Below, piece by piece: positions 1 to 6,729 of a DNA stretch of 9,292 nucleotides; the first letter of the stretch is position 1; every line of letters starts with the position of its first letter. The stretch is from Candidatus Puniceispirillum sp. Lineage in GTDB: Bacteria; Pseudomonadota; Alphaproteobacteria; Puniceispirillales; Puniceispirillaceae. Location: assembly GCA_016780525.1 (NCBI GenBank), contig JADHLR010000058.1:1-9292 (forward strand). The letters run 5' to 3'. The translations under genes and the position numbers were made by a program. The notes below the pieces were generated by a model that was given only the letters and a program-made list of their open reading frames with translations, did not search any database and was not told the DNA's origin.

Positions 1-1137
1 GAGTCTGGTGAATTTGATCAATTGCCAGCGCCAACATATGTATCCGGCTTTTTGCGCAGCTACGGCAAATTCGTCGGGCTGGATGGGGCTGAACTGGCCA
101 GCCGTTTTTACGCATTGCAGGATCATGCATCATCTAAAATGGACTATAAACTGCCGGCGACGGCCGCCCCGCCGCAACGTTCGGCACCGGCAGTGGCATC
201 ATTGTGTGTGGTGCTGGCTATTGGCGTTTATGGTGGCTGGTATTGGTTCAGTGGCCCGAAAACGCTGGATGCGACTGTTGAAAGTGAACTGGCGGCTGTT
301 GAGCTGGATAGCTCACGTCCGGGCATGATGGAAAAAAACGCTACCAATGAGGCGTTTGATGGCAATTCTACAACATCCGCCGGGATGCAGCCAGATGAAG
401 CCGAAACGGGGATGGCACCATCAATTGATGCCGCTTCGGTTGCGCCTGATGCGCCATCAGCGGCTGATACGACCGTGCAGAGCGTATCACCAGCGGCTGA
501 AATCGTTGCTGAAACCGCAACCGCAACAGCAACTGTCAGCGCAACGGTTACAGCGACTGTGACCCAGCCGGACAGCAGTGCGGCGGATGACACAGTGCAG
601 ACCGGGGCAGTTGATACCGCGTCGGTGGCGACTAAACCAGCAGTTGAAGCCGATACGGCAACCGCGGCAGTCAGTGAGCGCCCGGCAGATGCGCCGCAAA
701 CCACCGAAATGGCCAGCCGTGGCACATCTGCCAGCGTGATTTCTGACGGCGCAATTTCTGGCAGCGCGAATTCTGGCAGCGCGAATTCTGGCAGCGTTAC
801 GTCTGACCGGAGTGTTATGAGTGATGACACGCTGACGGCGGGACGCGGCGCGGCGGTGGCGACCATGCGCGAGCCGGCGCAGGAAATAACCATTCGTGCA
901 ATCGCCTCGAGCTGGGTTGAAGTTGTGCGCGGCGATGGCACGACGGTTCTGAAAAAATTGATGAGAGCTGGCGACATCTATATTGTTGATGACAGCAGTG
1001 GCCTGTATCTGAGCACCGGTAACGCTGGCGGTATTGAAATCCTGTCCGGTGAAAATGAGATCATTACGATTGGATCTGTTGGTGAGATTGTGCGCGATCT
1101 GCCGCTTGCCAAAAACCGGCTGCGCGACCGTTTCTAG
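1..1137 (+). CDS. rodZ: RodZ-like cell-shape protein, 5'-truncated by window edge
   Basis: Reading frame 1 is open from the first base, so the start and the N-terminal part of the helix-turn-helix domain lie outside the window; 378 residues remain. RodZ is a bitopic inner-membrane protein that links MreB filaments to the cell-wall elongation machinery. Residues 8-40 (LPAPTYVSGFLRSYGKFVGL onward) match the end of the RodZ cytoplasmic HTH domain. A single hydrophobic segment lies at about residues 61-83, preceded by a basic/proline-rich stretch. A long Ala/Thr/Ser/Asp linker (about 85-290) follows, then a C-terminal DUF4115-type domain from about residue 296 (ITIRAIASSWVEVV) to the end. The linker includes a Thr/Ala/Val run and tandem SGSAN repeats. 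Being upstream of ispG and hisS matches the rodZ-ispG-hisS order known in E. coli. An internal TTG at 22 could be mistaken for a start but lies inside the conserved HTH region. The assignment is secure at family level; the linker is not conserved. Confidence 0.87.
   Translation, partial: ESGEFDQLPAPTYVSGFLRSYGKFVGLDGAELASRFYALQDHASSKMDYKLPATAAPPQRSAPAVASLCVVLAIGVYGGWYWFSGPKTLDATVESELAAVELDSSRPGMMEKNATNEAFDGNSTTSAGMQPDEAETGMAPSIDAASVAPDAPSAADTTVQSVSPAAEIVAETATATATVSATVTATVTQPDSSAADDTVQTGAVDTASVATKPAVEADTATAAVSERPADAPQTTEMASRGTSASVISDGAISGSANSGSANSGSVTSDRSVMSDDTLTAGRGAAVATMREPAQEITIRAIASSWVEVVRGDGTTVLKKLMRAGDIYIVDDSSGLYLSTGNAGGIEILSGENEIITIGSVGEIVRDLPLAKNRLRDRF
721..810 (+). repeat. 15-bp coding tandem repeat in the RodZ linker
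   Basis: Six consecutive 15-base units can be aligned. The core pair at 766-780 and 781-795 is identical (gcgaattctggcagc). The unit at 751-765 (gcaatttctggcagc) is close to it. The units at 721-735, 736-750 and 796-810 are degenerate. They encode five-residue repeats, GTSAS-VISDG-AISGS-ANSGS-ANSGS-VTSDR, in the predicted periplasmic linker. The 15-base period keeps the frame, so copy-number change by slippage would lengthen or shorten the linker without disrupting the C-terminal domain. Confidence 0.85.
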
Positions 1138-1302
1138 CCGCAACATCCCGAGCTGATCATTTTGACCGCCGATGCCAGCGATGTCTGGTGCCTCTGCGGG
1201 TGCGACAGGCGTTCACCGCCAACTGGCTTTTATCCCGAAAAATTGTCATACTGGGTGGCGCTTGTGCAGCGAACAGGGTATATCAGGCGGTGACCTGACG
1301 AT

Positions 1303-1316
1303 ATGGGCGCGCCCAT
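1303..1316. repeat. 14-bp perfect palindrome in the rodZ-ispG gap
   Basis: The sequence atgggcgcgcccat is a perfect 14-base palindrome, about 65 bases before the ispG start. It sits in the 244-base gap 1138-1381, where I see no credible gene: the short open frame at 1172-1360 has no ribosome binding site and no recognisable protein. The gap has no clear terminator after rodZ. A TATATC box at 1279-1284 lacks a good -35 partner, so no promoter is called. The palindrome could be an operator or chance; it has no loop or T-run and is therefore not a typical terminator. Confidence 0.5.
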
Positions 1317-1370
1317 CAGCTGACGCGGATGGGCTGCCGGGAATATCGGCGCATCTGTGAGCACGAAATT

Positions 1371-1377
1371 GAGGTGG
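1371..1377 (+). promoter_or_regulatory. Ribosome binding site deciding the ispG TTG start
   Basis: GAGGTGG at 1371-1377 is a Shine-Dalgarno-like sequence 4-7 bases before TTG 1382. An in-frame TGA at 1370-1372 closes the frame just upstream. Between that stop and the conserved body of the protein, TTG is the only usual start codon apart from the internal Met20. Met20 would remove residues that align with the E. coli IspG N-terminus. Confidence 0.75.
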
Positions 1378-1381
1378 TATT

Positions 1382-2518
1382 TTGTCAAACGCCTATCGGT
1401 CTTATCGGACAATTGAGCGACGCCATTGCCGCCAGATTATGGTCGGTTCAGTGCCGGTCGGGGGCGATGCGCCGATTTCTGTGCAAACCATGACCAACAG
1501 CCTGACAAGTGATGTGCCGGCAACCCTGGCGCAAATCAACGCGGCGGCCGATGCCGGGGCTGATATTGTGCGGGTGTCATGCCCGGATGAGGACAGCACC
1601 AAGGCGCTGAAAACCATTTGTGCCAATAGCCCGGTGCCAATCGTTGCCGATATTCATTTTCATTACCGGCGGGCGATCGAAGCTGCCGCGGCTGGTGCTG
1701 CCTGTTTGCGTATTAACCCCGGCAATATTGGCAATGCATCGCGCGTGCGTGAGGTGGTGCAGGCGGCGCGTGATCATGGATGTTCAATGCGTATTGGGGT
1801 CAATGCCGGGTCGCTGGAAAAACATCTTCTGGAAAAATATGCCGAGCCCTGCCCCGAAGCGCTTGTTGAATCAGCCCTCGAACATGCGCGGGTGTTGCAG
1901 GATAATGATTTTCATGAATTTAAAATCTCGGTAAAGGCGTCTGACATATTTCTGGCGGTCGCTGCCTATCAGCAGTTGGCCGATGTCATTGACTGTCCGC
2001 TTCATATTGGCATCACCGAAGCTGGCGGCTTGCGCTCGGGTACGATTAAATCTGCCATTGGGCTTGGCAATCTGCTCTGGGCCGGGATTGGTGATACCAT
2101 TCGGGTATCGCTGTCTGCAGATCCGGTCGAAGAAGTCAAAGCTGGCTATGAAATGCTAAAATCGCTTGGTTTGCGCCGCCGCGGGGTGACGGTGATTTCC
2201 TGTCCGTCCTGTGCGCGCCAGCAATTTGATGTGATCAAAACTGTGCAGATTATTGAAGATCGCCTCGAACATATTGATGTGCCGATCACCGTTTCGATCA
2301 TTGGCTGTGTTGTGAATGGCCCGGGCGAAGCACGCGAGACTGATATTGGTTTGACCGGTGGCGGCAAAGGCACCCATCAGATTTACCTGTCAGGCATGGC
2401 CAATCATCGTTTGTCGAATGGTGATATTGTTGAACATGTTGTCGGGCTTGTCGAAACACGGGTGGCCGAAATAAAGGCGGCCGAAGCCGCCGCCGATGTT
2501 TGTGAAAAGGCGTCGTAA
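1382..2518 (+). CDS. ispG: 4-hydroxy-3-methylbut-2-enyl diphosphate synthase (IspG/GcpE)
   Basis: This cytosolic [4Fe-4S] enzyme reduces 2-C-methyl-D-erythritol 2,4-cyclodiphosphate to HMBPP, the penultimate step of the MEP isoprenoid pathway. The product is 378 residues, close to the 372 of E. coli, and is collinear with it. The N-terminal TIM barrel carries PISVQTMTNS (about 31-40), VADIHFHYR, CLRINPGNIGN, IGVNAGSLEKHLLEKY, KISVKASD and LHIGITEAGG. The C-terminal cluster domain has SCPSC (Cys274, Cys277) and GCVVNGPGE (Cys309, Glu316). These are the four cluster ligands expected from the E. coli positions shifted by four. It starts at TTG, with in-frame TGA 1370-1372 immediately upstream. 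The stop is followed after 3 bases by hisS, so the two are almost certainly co-transcribed. Nothing is missing or broken. Its presence indicates that the organism makes isoprenoids by the MEP route. Confidence 0.98.
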   Translation: MSNAYRSYRTIERRHCRQIMVGSVPVGGDAPISVQTMTNSLTSDVPATLAQINAAADAGADIVRVSCPDEDSTKALKTICANSPVPIVADIHFHYRRAIEAAAAGAACLRINPGNIGNASRVREVVQAARDHGCSMRIGVNAGSLEKHLLEKYAEPCPEALVESALEHARVLQDNDFHEFKISVKASDIFLAVAAYQQLADVIDCPLHIGITEAGGLRSGTIKSAIGLGNLLWAGIGDTIRVSLSADPVEEVKAGYEMLKSLGLRRRGVTVISCPSCARQQFDVIKTVQIIEDRLEHIDVPITVSIIGCVVNGPGEARETDIGLTGGGKGTHQIYLSGMANHRLSNGDIVEHVVGLVETRVAEIKAAEAAADVCEKAS

Positions 2519-2521
2519 ATT

Positions 2522-3784
2522 ATGTCCAAACTACAGCCTGTTCGGGGCACTGCCGATCTTCTGCCTGATGTAATGGCGCAGCACCGTCTGGTGATTGATA
2601 CAGCCCGCCGCACAACAGCGCGTTATGGCTTTCAGGAAATGGCCACGCCGATTTTTGAATTTTCTGAGGTATTTTCCCGTCCGCTTGGCGAAAGCAGCGA
2701 TATTGTCACCAAAGAAAATTACAGTTTTGCTGATCGCGGCGGCGAGATGCTGACGTTACGTCCGGAGAACACCGCTGGTGTGGTGCGGGCGATGATTTCT
2801 GGCGGATTGACGCAAAGCCTGCCGCTGAAATATTTCTACGCCGGCCCGATGTTTCGCTATGAACGCCCGCAAAAAGGCCGGATGCGGCAGTTTCATCAAA
2901 TCGGCATTGAATATCTTGGCCCGACAGACGCGCTGGCAGACGCCGAAGTGATCAGCGCCGGTGCGCGGCTGTTAGCAGAGCTCGGGGTGTTAGACCAATG
3001 TGTGCTGCATTTAAACTCGCTTGGTGATGCCGCTAGCCGGGCCGCCTATCGGGCGGCGTTGGTGGCGTTTTTGCAGGCGGATGAGAGCCGTTTGTCAGAT
3101 GACAGCAAACGGCGTCTGGCGATGAATCCGCTGCGTATTCTGGATTCAAAAGATCCGGGTGATCGCGACATTCTGCAATCCGCACCCCAGCTTCAGGACT
3201 ATCTGAATGCCGAATCAAAAGCGCATTTTAGCGCCCTTACCACAGCGCTTGATACCGCCGGTGTGGCCTGGATGTTTGACCCTTTGCTGGTGCGGGGCCT
3301 TGATTATTACTGTCATACCGCTTTTGAATTTGTGACCGATGCGCTTGGCACGCAAGGCACGGTGCTGGGTGGTGGCCGTTACGACGGGCTGGCCGAAATG
3401 CTGGGTGGGCCGGCGGTGGCTGGTGTTGGATGGGCCGCCGGTATTGAACGGCTGGCGATGCTGGCCGGCGCGAAAACGCCGACGGCGCCGACAGCGCCGA
3501 AAGTGGCGGTGTTATCAACGGATGCAGATGCCGATATTGCGGCGTTTCGGCTGGCTGAAATGCTGCGTGACGCGGGCATAGATATTGATTTTCCAACAAC
3601 GGGTTCGATTGGTAAAAAGCTGAAAAAAGCCGCCCGTGCCGAAATCAAACTGGCCATTATTCTGGGCGGTGACGAGCTGGTCAAAAACAATGTGCAATTG
3701 CGCAATCTTGCCGATGGGACGCAAAGCGAGGTTATGATGGATGATCTTGCTGATGTGGTGGCCGCGGCATTATTGGCACCATAG
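2522..3784 (+). CDS. hisS: Histidyl-tRNA synthetase
   Basis: This is a class II aminoacyl-tRNA synthetase that charges tRNA-His with histidine using ATP; it works as a cytosolic dimer. The 420 residues compare with 424 in E. coli. The N-terminus MSKLQPVRGTADLLPD is typical. Motif 1 lies near 41-56. TLRPENTAGVVRAM is at 78-91. Motif 2, FRYERPQKGRMRQFHQ, is at 111-126. The histidine-binding loop LVRGLDYYCHTAFEF is at 256-270. GGGRYDGL is at 283-290. Motif 3, around GVGWAAGIERL, is at 301-311. The anticodon-binding domain begins near 326 (PKVAVLST) and contains IGKKLKKAAR and AIILGGDEL. A short Thr-Ala-Pro linker encoded by a 9-base duplication (3482-3499) joins the two domains. The ATG lies 3 bases after the ispG stop, with purine-rich sequence in the ispG tail serving as its binding site. 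Confidence 0.98.
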   Translation: MSKLQPVRGTADLLPDVMAQHRLVIDTARRTTARYGFQEMATPIFEFSEVFSRPLGESSDIVTKENYSFADRGGEMLTLRPENTAGVVRAMISGGLTQSLPLKYFYAGPMFRYERPQKGRMRQFHQIGIEYLGPTDALADAEVISAGARLLAELGVLDQCVLHLNSLGDAASRAAYRAALVAFLQADESRLSDDSKRRLAMNPLRILDSKDPGDRDILQSAPQLQDYLNAESKAHFSALTTALDTAGVAWMFDPLLVRGLDYYCHTAFEFVTDALGTQGTVLGGGRYDGLAEMLGGPAVAGVGWAAGIERLAMLAGAKTPTAPTAPKVAVLSTDADADIAAFRLAEMLRDAGIDIDFPTTGSIGKKLKKAARAEIKLAIILGGDELVKNNVQLRNLADGTQSEVMMDDLADVVAAALLAP

Positions 3785-3825
3785 CGCGCGTATCTCATTA
3801 CCCCATTCCGTTTCATTTAACCTAT

Positions 3826-3831
3826 AGGGAG
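3826..3831 (+). promoter_or_regulatory. Ribosome binding site of prfA
   Basis: AGGGAG lies 7 bases before ATG 3839, a well-placed Shine-Dalgarno sequence. It is the clearest one in the window. No hairpin or T-run is seen between the hisS stop and this site, so read-through from hisS is likely. Confidence 0.7.
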
Positions 3832-3838
3832 TCCCCGC

Positions 3839-4915
3839 ATGAGCATCGACTCATCAATGGACAAAATGCTGCAACGTCGACAGGAAGTCGAAGCGCAGCT
3901 GTCGCGATCTGCAGAGTTGTCGAATAAGCAACTTGCCGATTTTTCGCGTGAATTATCTGAATTGCGGCCGGTTTGCGATCAAATCGAATTGGTACGTCAA
4001 TTGGAAGGTGAATTAGAAGATGCGCTGACAATGGTGGCTGAAGCAGCTGGTGATGTTGAAATACAGGCCATGGCCGAGGCCGAAGTCACGCTGTTAAAGG
4101 ATAAAATACCCGCTGAAAAGGAACAGCTGCAGCTATTGTTGCTGCCCAAAGACAAGGATGATTCACGTAACGCTATTCTTGAGGTGCGGGCCGGTACTGG
4201 TGGTGATGAGGCCGCATTGTTTGGGGCTAATCTATTCGGCATGTATCAGCGTTTCGCAGCGAAAAATGGCTGGCGGTTTGAGGTGATGGAGGTGTCTGAG
4301 ACCGGCATTGGCGGATATAAGGAAGCCACCGCCACCATTTCCGGCACCGATGTGTTTGCGCGGCTGAAATTTGAATCGGGTGTGCATCGTGTACAGCGCG
4401 TTCCGGAAACCGAAGCTGGCGGGCGGATTCATACATCGGCGGCGACCGTAGCGGTGCTTCCCGAAGCCGAGGATGTGGATATCGAAATTGATGAAAGCGA
4501 CCTGCGGATCGATGTGTTCAGAGCGTCCGGCCCGGGGGGGCAATCGGTCAATACAACTGACTCGGCAGTCCGAATCACGCATGTGCCGACCGGTATTGTG
4601 GTCAGCCAGCAGGACGAAAAATCGCAACATAAAAACCGCGCCAAAGCGATGAAGATTCTGCGTGCGCGGCTGTATGACGCCGAACGGGCGCGGGTTGAAT
4701 CAGAACGCGCCGCGGCACGAAAAGGCCAGGTCGGATCGGGCGACCGGTCAGAGCGCATTCGCACCTATAATTTTCCGCAAGGCCGTGTGACCGACCACCG
4801 GATCAATTTTACCCTGTATAAACTCGACCGGGTGATGGCTGGTGAGTCGCTTGACGAAGTGATTGATGCGCTGGTTTCGGAAGATCAGGCACAGCGCCTC
4901 GCCGAAGGTATCTGA
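3839..4915 (+). CDS. prfA: Peptide chain release factor 1 (RF1)
   Basis: RF1 recognises UAA and UAG in the ribosomal A site and triggers hydrolysis of peptidyl-tRNA. The product is 358 residues, normal for the family. Residues 1-100 form the helical domain 1. The conserved domain 2 contains LEVRAGTGGDEAALFGANLF and HRVQRVPETEAGGRIHTSAA. The tripeptide PET at 189-191 occupies the RF1 PxT codon-recognition position; RF2 would have SPF there. RASGPGGQSVNTTDSAVR carries the catalytic GGQ at 233-235, and the tail has SQHKNRAKAMKIL. I recall PET rather than the E. coli PAT as common in Alphaproteobacteria. The Gln at 235 is the substrate of the methyltransferase encoded just downstream. The start is set by the strong AGGGAG site. 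All UAA/UAG recognition and catalytic elements are present. Confidence 0.98.
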   Translation: MSIDSSMDKMLQRRQEVEAQLSRSAELSNKQLADFSRELSELRPVCDQIELVRQLEGELEDALTMVAEAAGDVEIQAMAEAEVTLLKDKIPAEKEQLQLLLLPKDKDDSRNAILEVRAGTGGDEAALFGANLFGMYQRFAAKNGWRFEVMEVSETGIGGYKEATATISGTDVFARLKFESGVHRVQRVPETEAGGRIHTSAATVAVLPEAEDVDIEIDESDLRIDVFRASGPGGQSVNTTDSAVRITHVPTGIVVSQQDEKSQHKNRAKAMKILRARLYDAERARVESERAAARKGQVGSGDRSERIRTYNFPQGRVTDHRINFTLYKLDRVMAGESLDEVIDALVSEDQAQRLAEGI

Positions 4916-4957
4916 CGGCCTGTATCAGCAGGACAAGTAAGCGAGTGATCACCGATA

Positions 4958-5845
4958 ATGCAGCTTGATCCGGACAGCATCTATGAACAGCTCGAGGCGC
5001 GCCATATTCTGCAGCCGTTATCGGCAGCCTTGCAGCAGGCAGGCATTGCCAGCGCCATCAGTGATGCGCGCTGTATGTTGGGGATTGTGCTGGGGCGCGA
5101 TGATGCGGTTCTGCCGCATGAGATGATTGCCCGCTGGCAGCCCGAGCAAAGCCGTGCATTAGAGGCGTTGCGACAGCGCCGACAGACCGGTGAACCAATC
5201 AGCCGGATGCGGGGCTGGCGCGAATTTTGGTCGATGCAGTTCAGGCTTTCGCCAGCGACACTTGACCCGCGCCCGGATTCGGAAACCGTCATCGCGGCAG
5301 CGCTTGGCTGGGCGCGTGATCAGGCGCCGGCGGCGCGGATTCTTGATCTTGGCACCGGCAGTGGCTGTTTGTTGCTGACCTGTCTGGCCGAATTGCCACA
5401 GGCATCAGGCGTCGGCATCGATATCAGCGCCGAGGCGCTGGAGATGGCGGCGATGAATGCCAGCCAGCATGGTCTGGCGGCCCGCACGATGTTTTATCAA
5501 CAGGATTTTGCCACAGATCTGACGGCGCATGGCCAATTTGATCTGATCCTGTCAAACCCGCCCTATATTCCATCAGCCGATATTGAAATGCTGGATGCGG
5601 ATGTGCGACATTTCGACCCATTAGCCGCCTTAGATGGCGGCGCCGATGGGCTGGCATGCTGGCGCGTCTTGTGCCCGCAGATCGCAACAGCACTGTCAGA
5701 TGGGGGGATGGGATTTGTTGAAATTGGTGCTGGACAAGGAAAATCGGTGGGTATGCTTGGTCGTGCCAGCGGATTAAGGCTGCTTGGATCCTTTGCCGAT
5801 CTGTCCGGGCATGAGAGATGTTTACAGTTTCAAAAAGAATTGTGA
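4958..5845 (+). CDS. prmC: Release factor glutamine N5-methyltransferase PrmC (HemK)
   Basis: PrmC transfers a methyl group from S-adenosylmethionine to the side chain of the GGQ glutamine in RF1 and RF2, which speeds termination. The product is 295 residues (E. coli 277). An N-terminal helical domain (about 1-90) ends in GEPISRMRGWREFW, the segment that contacts the release factor. The Rossmann methyltransferase domain has LDPRPDSE, the SAM loop LDLGTGSG (129-136), an acidic residue at the end of strand 2 in GVGIDIS, and the catalytic NPPY at 200-203. An in-frame TGA at 4946-4948 means ATG 4958 is the most upstream usual start. There is no well-placed Shine-Dalgarno (AGGACA at 4930-4935 is too far), so translation may be coupled to prfA 42 bases upstream. 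The prfA-prmC pairing is widespread and functionally direct. Confidence 0.97.
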   Translation: MQLDPDSIYEQLEARHILQPLSAALQQAGIASAISDARCMLGIVLGRDDAVLPHEMIARWQPEQSRALEALRQRRQTGEPISRMRGWREFWSMQFRLSPATLDPRPDSETVIAAALGWARDQAPAARILDLGTGSGCLLLTCLAELPQASGVGIDISAEALEMAAMNASQHGLAARTMFYQQDFATDLTAHGQFDLILSNPPYIPSADIEMLDADVRHFDPLAALDGGADGLACWRVLCPQIATALSDGGMGFVEIGAGQGKSVGMLGRASGLRLLGSFADLSGHERCLQFQKEL

Positions 5846-6067
5846 ATCGGGTGTATATTTTACTTGAAATTGTCCGGTGCAGGTGGGATTGTTGCGCTGT
5901 TCGTCGGCGCAGTGACGCGATTCACCGATACGCCGATGGTTTTTCCGAAAGACAGACGAACGCATGCAGGGCGGTGAAGACACCGTCATTATGTTTGTAA
6001 ATACCGGGAAGCGACACGCTATTTTTTGTAACGCAATCGTTCAACCAACCATGTGGTACCAAACCTT
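5846..6067. other. Gap between prmC and the DUF4167 gene, no gene seen
   Basis: These 222 bases contain no credible coding region. Two AT-rich patches stand out: gtgtatattttacttg near 5851-5866 and tattttttgtaa near 6020-6031. A loose promoter-like pair, TTGTAA at 5995-6000 and TATTTT at 6020-6025, has a 19-base spacer, longer than usual, so it is only a weak candidate for a separate DUF4167 promoter. No hairpin followed by a T-run was found after prmC. Confidence 0.4.
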
Positions 6068-6670
6068 ATGAGACAGCCTCAAAACGCTAAGCGCGGTCGT
6101 GGTCGCGGTCGTCGCGGTAACGGTAATAATAATCACCATAATCATGTGCCGAACCGGAATACATCCTATGAATCGAATGGGCCGGATGTGAAATTGCGCG
6201 GAAATGCGCAACAGCTTCATGAGAAATATATGGGGCTTGCGCATGATGCGGCATCGGCTGGTGAGCGCATTTCCGCCGAAGCTTATACCCAATTTGCCGA
6301 TCATTATTTCCGGCTGCATCAGGCGGCGGTTGGTTTTGCTGAAACCAAACGCCAGCAGGATCAGGCCGCCGCCGCCGTTGCGGCAAGCGATCAGGCATTC
6401 GATCAGGCAACATCCGGGGCGGCGTCTGATGAGACATCGTCCGACACCGATGATGCCGCTGATACCGATGATACCGCCGATGCCAAGGCTGATGCAAAAC
6501 CTGCCCGCGGTCGTGGTCGTGGTCGGTCAAATGGTAAATCTGCTGCCAGCTCTGATGATACGGGTAACGACGCGGGCGATGATACAGCGAAACCAGCAGC
6601 GTCTGCGGTTGAAACACTGTCGCCGGCGCAACTTGCCGAGGCGGTTCAGGACAAAGCCGCCGCGTCTTAA
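6068..6670 (+). CDS. DUF4167-domain protein with RG-rich patches
   Basis: A 200-residue protein. The conserved DUF4167 region covers about residues 1-80: a basic start (MRQPQNAKRGRGRGRRG), an Asn/His-rich stretch, then SYESNGPDVKLRGNAQQLHE and a helical part ending AEAYTQFADHYFRLHQ. The rest is low-complexity Ala/Asp/Thr-rich acidic sequence, interrupted at about 146-153 by a second RGRGRGR patch and ending in an Ala-rich tail. The family is typical of Alphaproteobacteria, and its molecular role is not known to me. RG-rich tracts suggest RNA or nucleic-acid binding, which is inference. The start is taken as ATG 6068, because family members begin MR-(S/Q)-rich; GTG 6053 in the same frame would add five residues (MVPNL). 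Neither start has a recognisable Shine-Dalgarno sequence. It lies downstream of prmC on the same strand and converges on the MOSC gene. Confidence 0.87.
   Translation: MRQPQNAKRGRGRGRRGNGNNNHHNHVPNRNTSYESNGPDVKLRGNAQQLHEKYMGLAHDAASAGERISAEAYTQFADHYFRLHQAAVGFAETKRQQDQAAAAVAASDQAFDQATSGAASDETSSDTDDAADTDDTADAKADAKPARGRGRGRSNGKSAASSDDTGNDAGDDTAKPAASAVETLSPAQLAEAVQDKAAAS
6092..6111 (+). repeat. RG-coding repeat, copy 1
   Basis: The 20-base segment cgcggtcgtggtcgcggtcg encodes part of the N-terminal RGRGRGR patch of the DUF4167 protein. It recurs at 6506-6525 with a single mismatch, in the same reading frame 414 bases later. Confidence 0.8.
6506..6525 (+). repeat. RG-coding repeat, copy 2
   Basis: cgcggtcgtggtcgtggtcg differs from copy 1 at 6092-6111 by one base (C to T at position 15). 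It encodes the second RGRGRG patch after the acidic linker. Near-identity at the nucleotide level, including third positions, suggests duplication within the gene rather than independent codon choice, though the sequence is simple. Confidence 0.78.
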
Positions 6671-6690
6671 GACCGGTTTTAGCGTTGCTG

Positions 6691-6729
6691 TGATTGCTGG
6701 CAGTAATTGCTGGCCGTGACTGCTGGTCA
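6691..6729. repeat. 13-bp tandem repeat between convergent genes
   Basis: Three imperfect 13-base units fill most of the 56-base gap: tgattgctggcag (6691-6703), taattgctggccg (6704-6716) and tgactgctggtca (6717-6729). A partial copy (ttagcgttgctg, 6679-6690) precedes them. The last unit includes the stop codon of the leftward MOSC gene (tca at 6727-6729). No hairpin followed by a T-run was found, so a classical bidirectional terminator is not evident here. Confidence 0.7.

Noticed and set aside
228..1146. Two long open frames on the minus strand inside rodZ (249 and 219 residues)
   Set aside because: They are complements of Ala/Thr/Ser-rich codons in a low-complexity linker, resemble no protein, and oppose a well-supported gene.
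1172..1360. 62-residue open frame between rodZ and ispG
   Set aside because: No Shine-Dalgarno sequence, no recognisable domain, and a composition like noncoding gap sequence.
3379..3816. 145-residue minus-strand frame over the end of hisS
   Set aside because: Fully covered by the conserved anticodon-binding domain of hisS and without recognisable protein features.
4401..4411. RF1 tripeptide PET instead of the E. coli PAT, considered as altered stop-codon recognition
   Set aside because: The middle position of the PxT motif varies naturally and Glu is, to my knowledge, common in Alphaproteobacteria; flanking residues are standard.
4534..4540. Run of seven G in the GGQ codons of prfA, considered as a programmed frameshift site
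   Set aside because: The frame continues intact through conserved sequence, and programmed frameshifting is known for RF2 (prfB), not RF1.
6087..6719. Overlapping open frames on both strands within the DUF4167 gene
   Set aside because: His/Arg/Pro-rich translations are typical shadows of a biased reading frame; the DUF4167 frame has the conserved domain.
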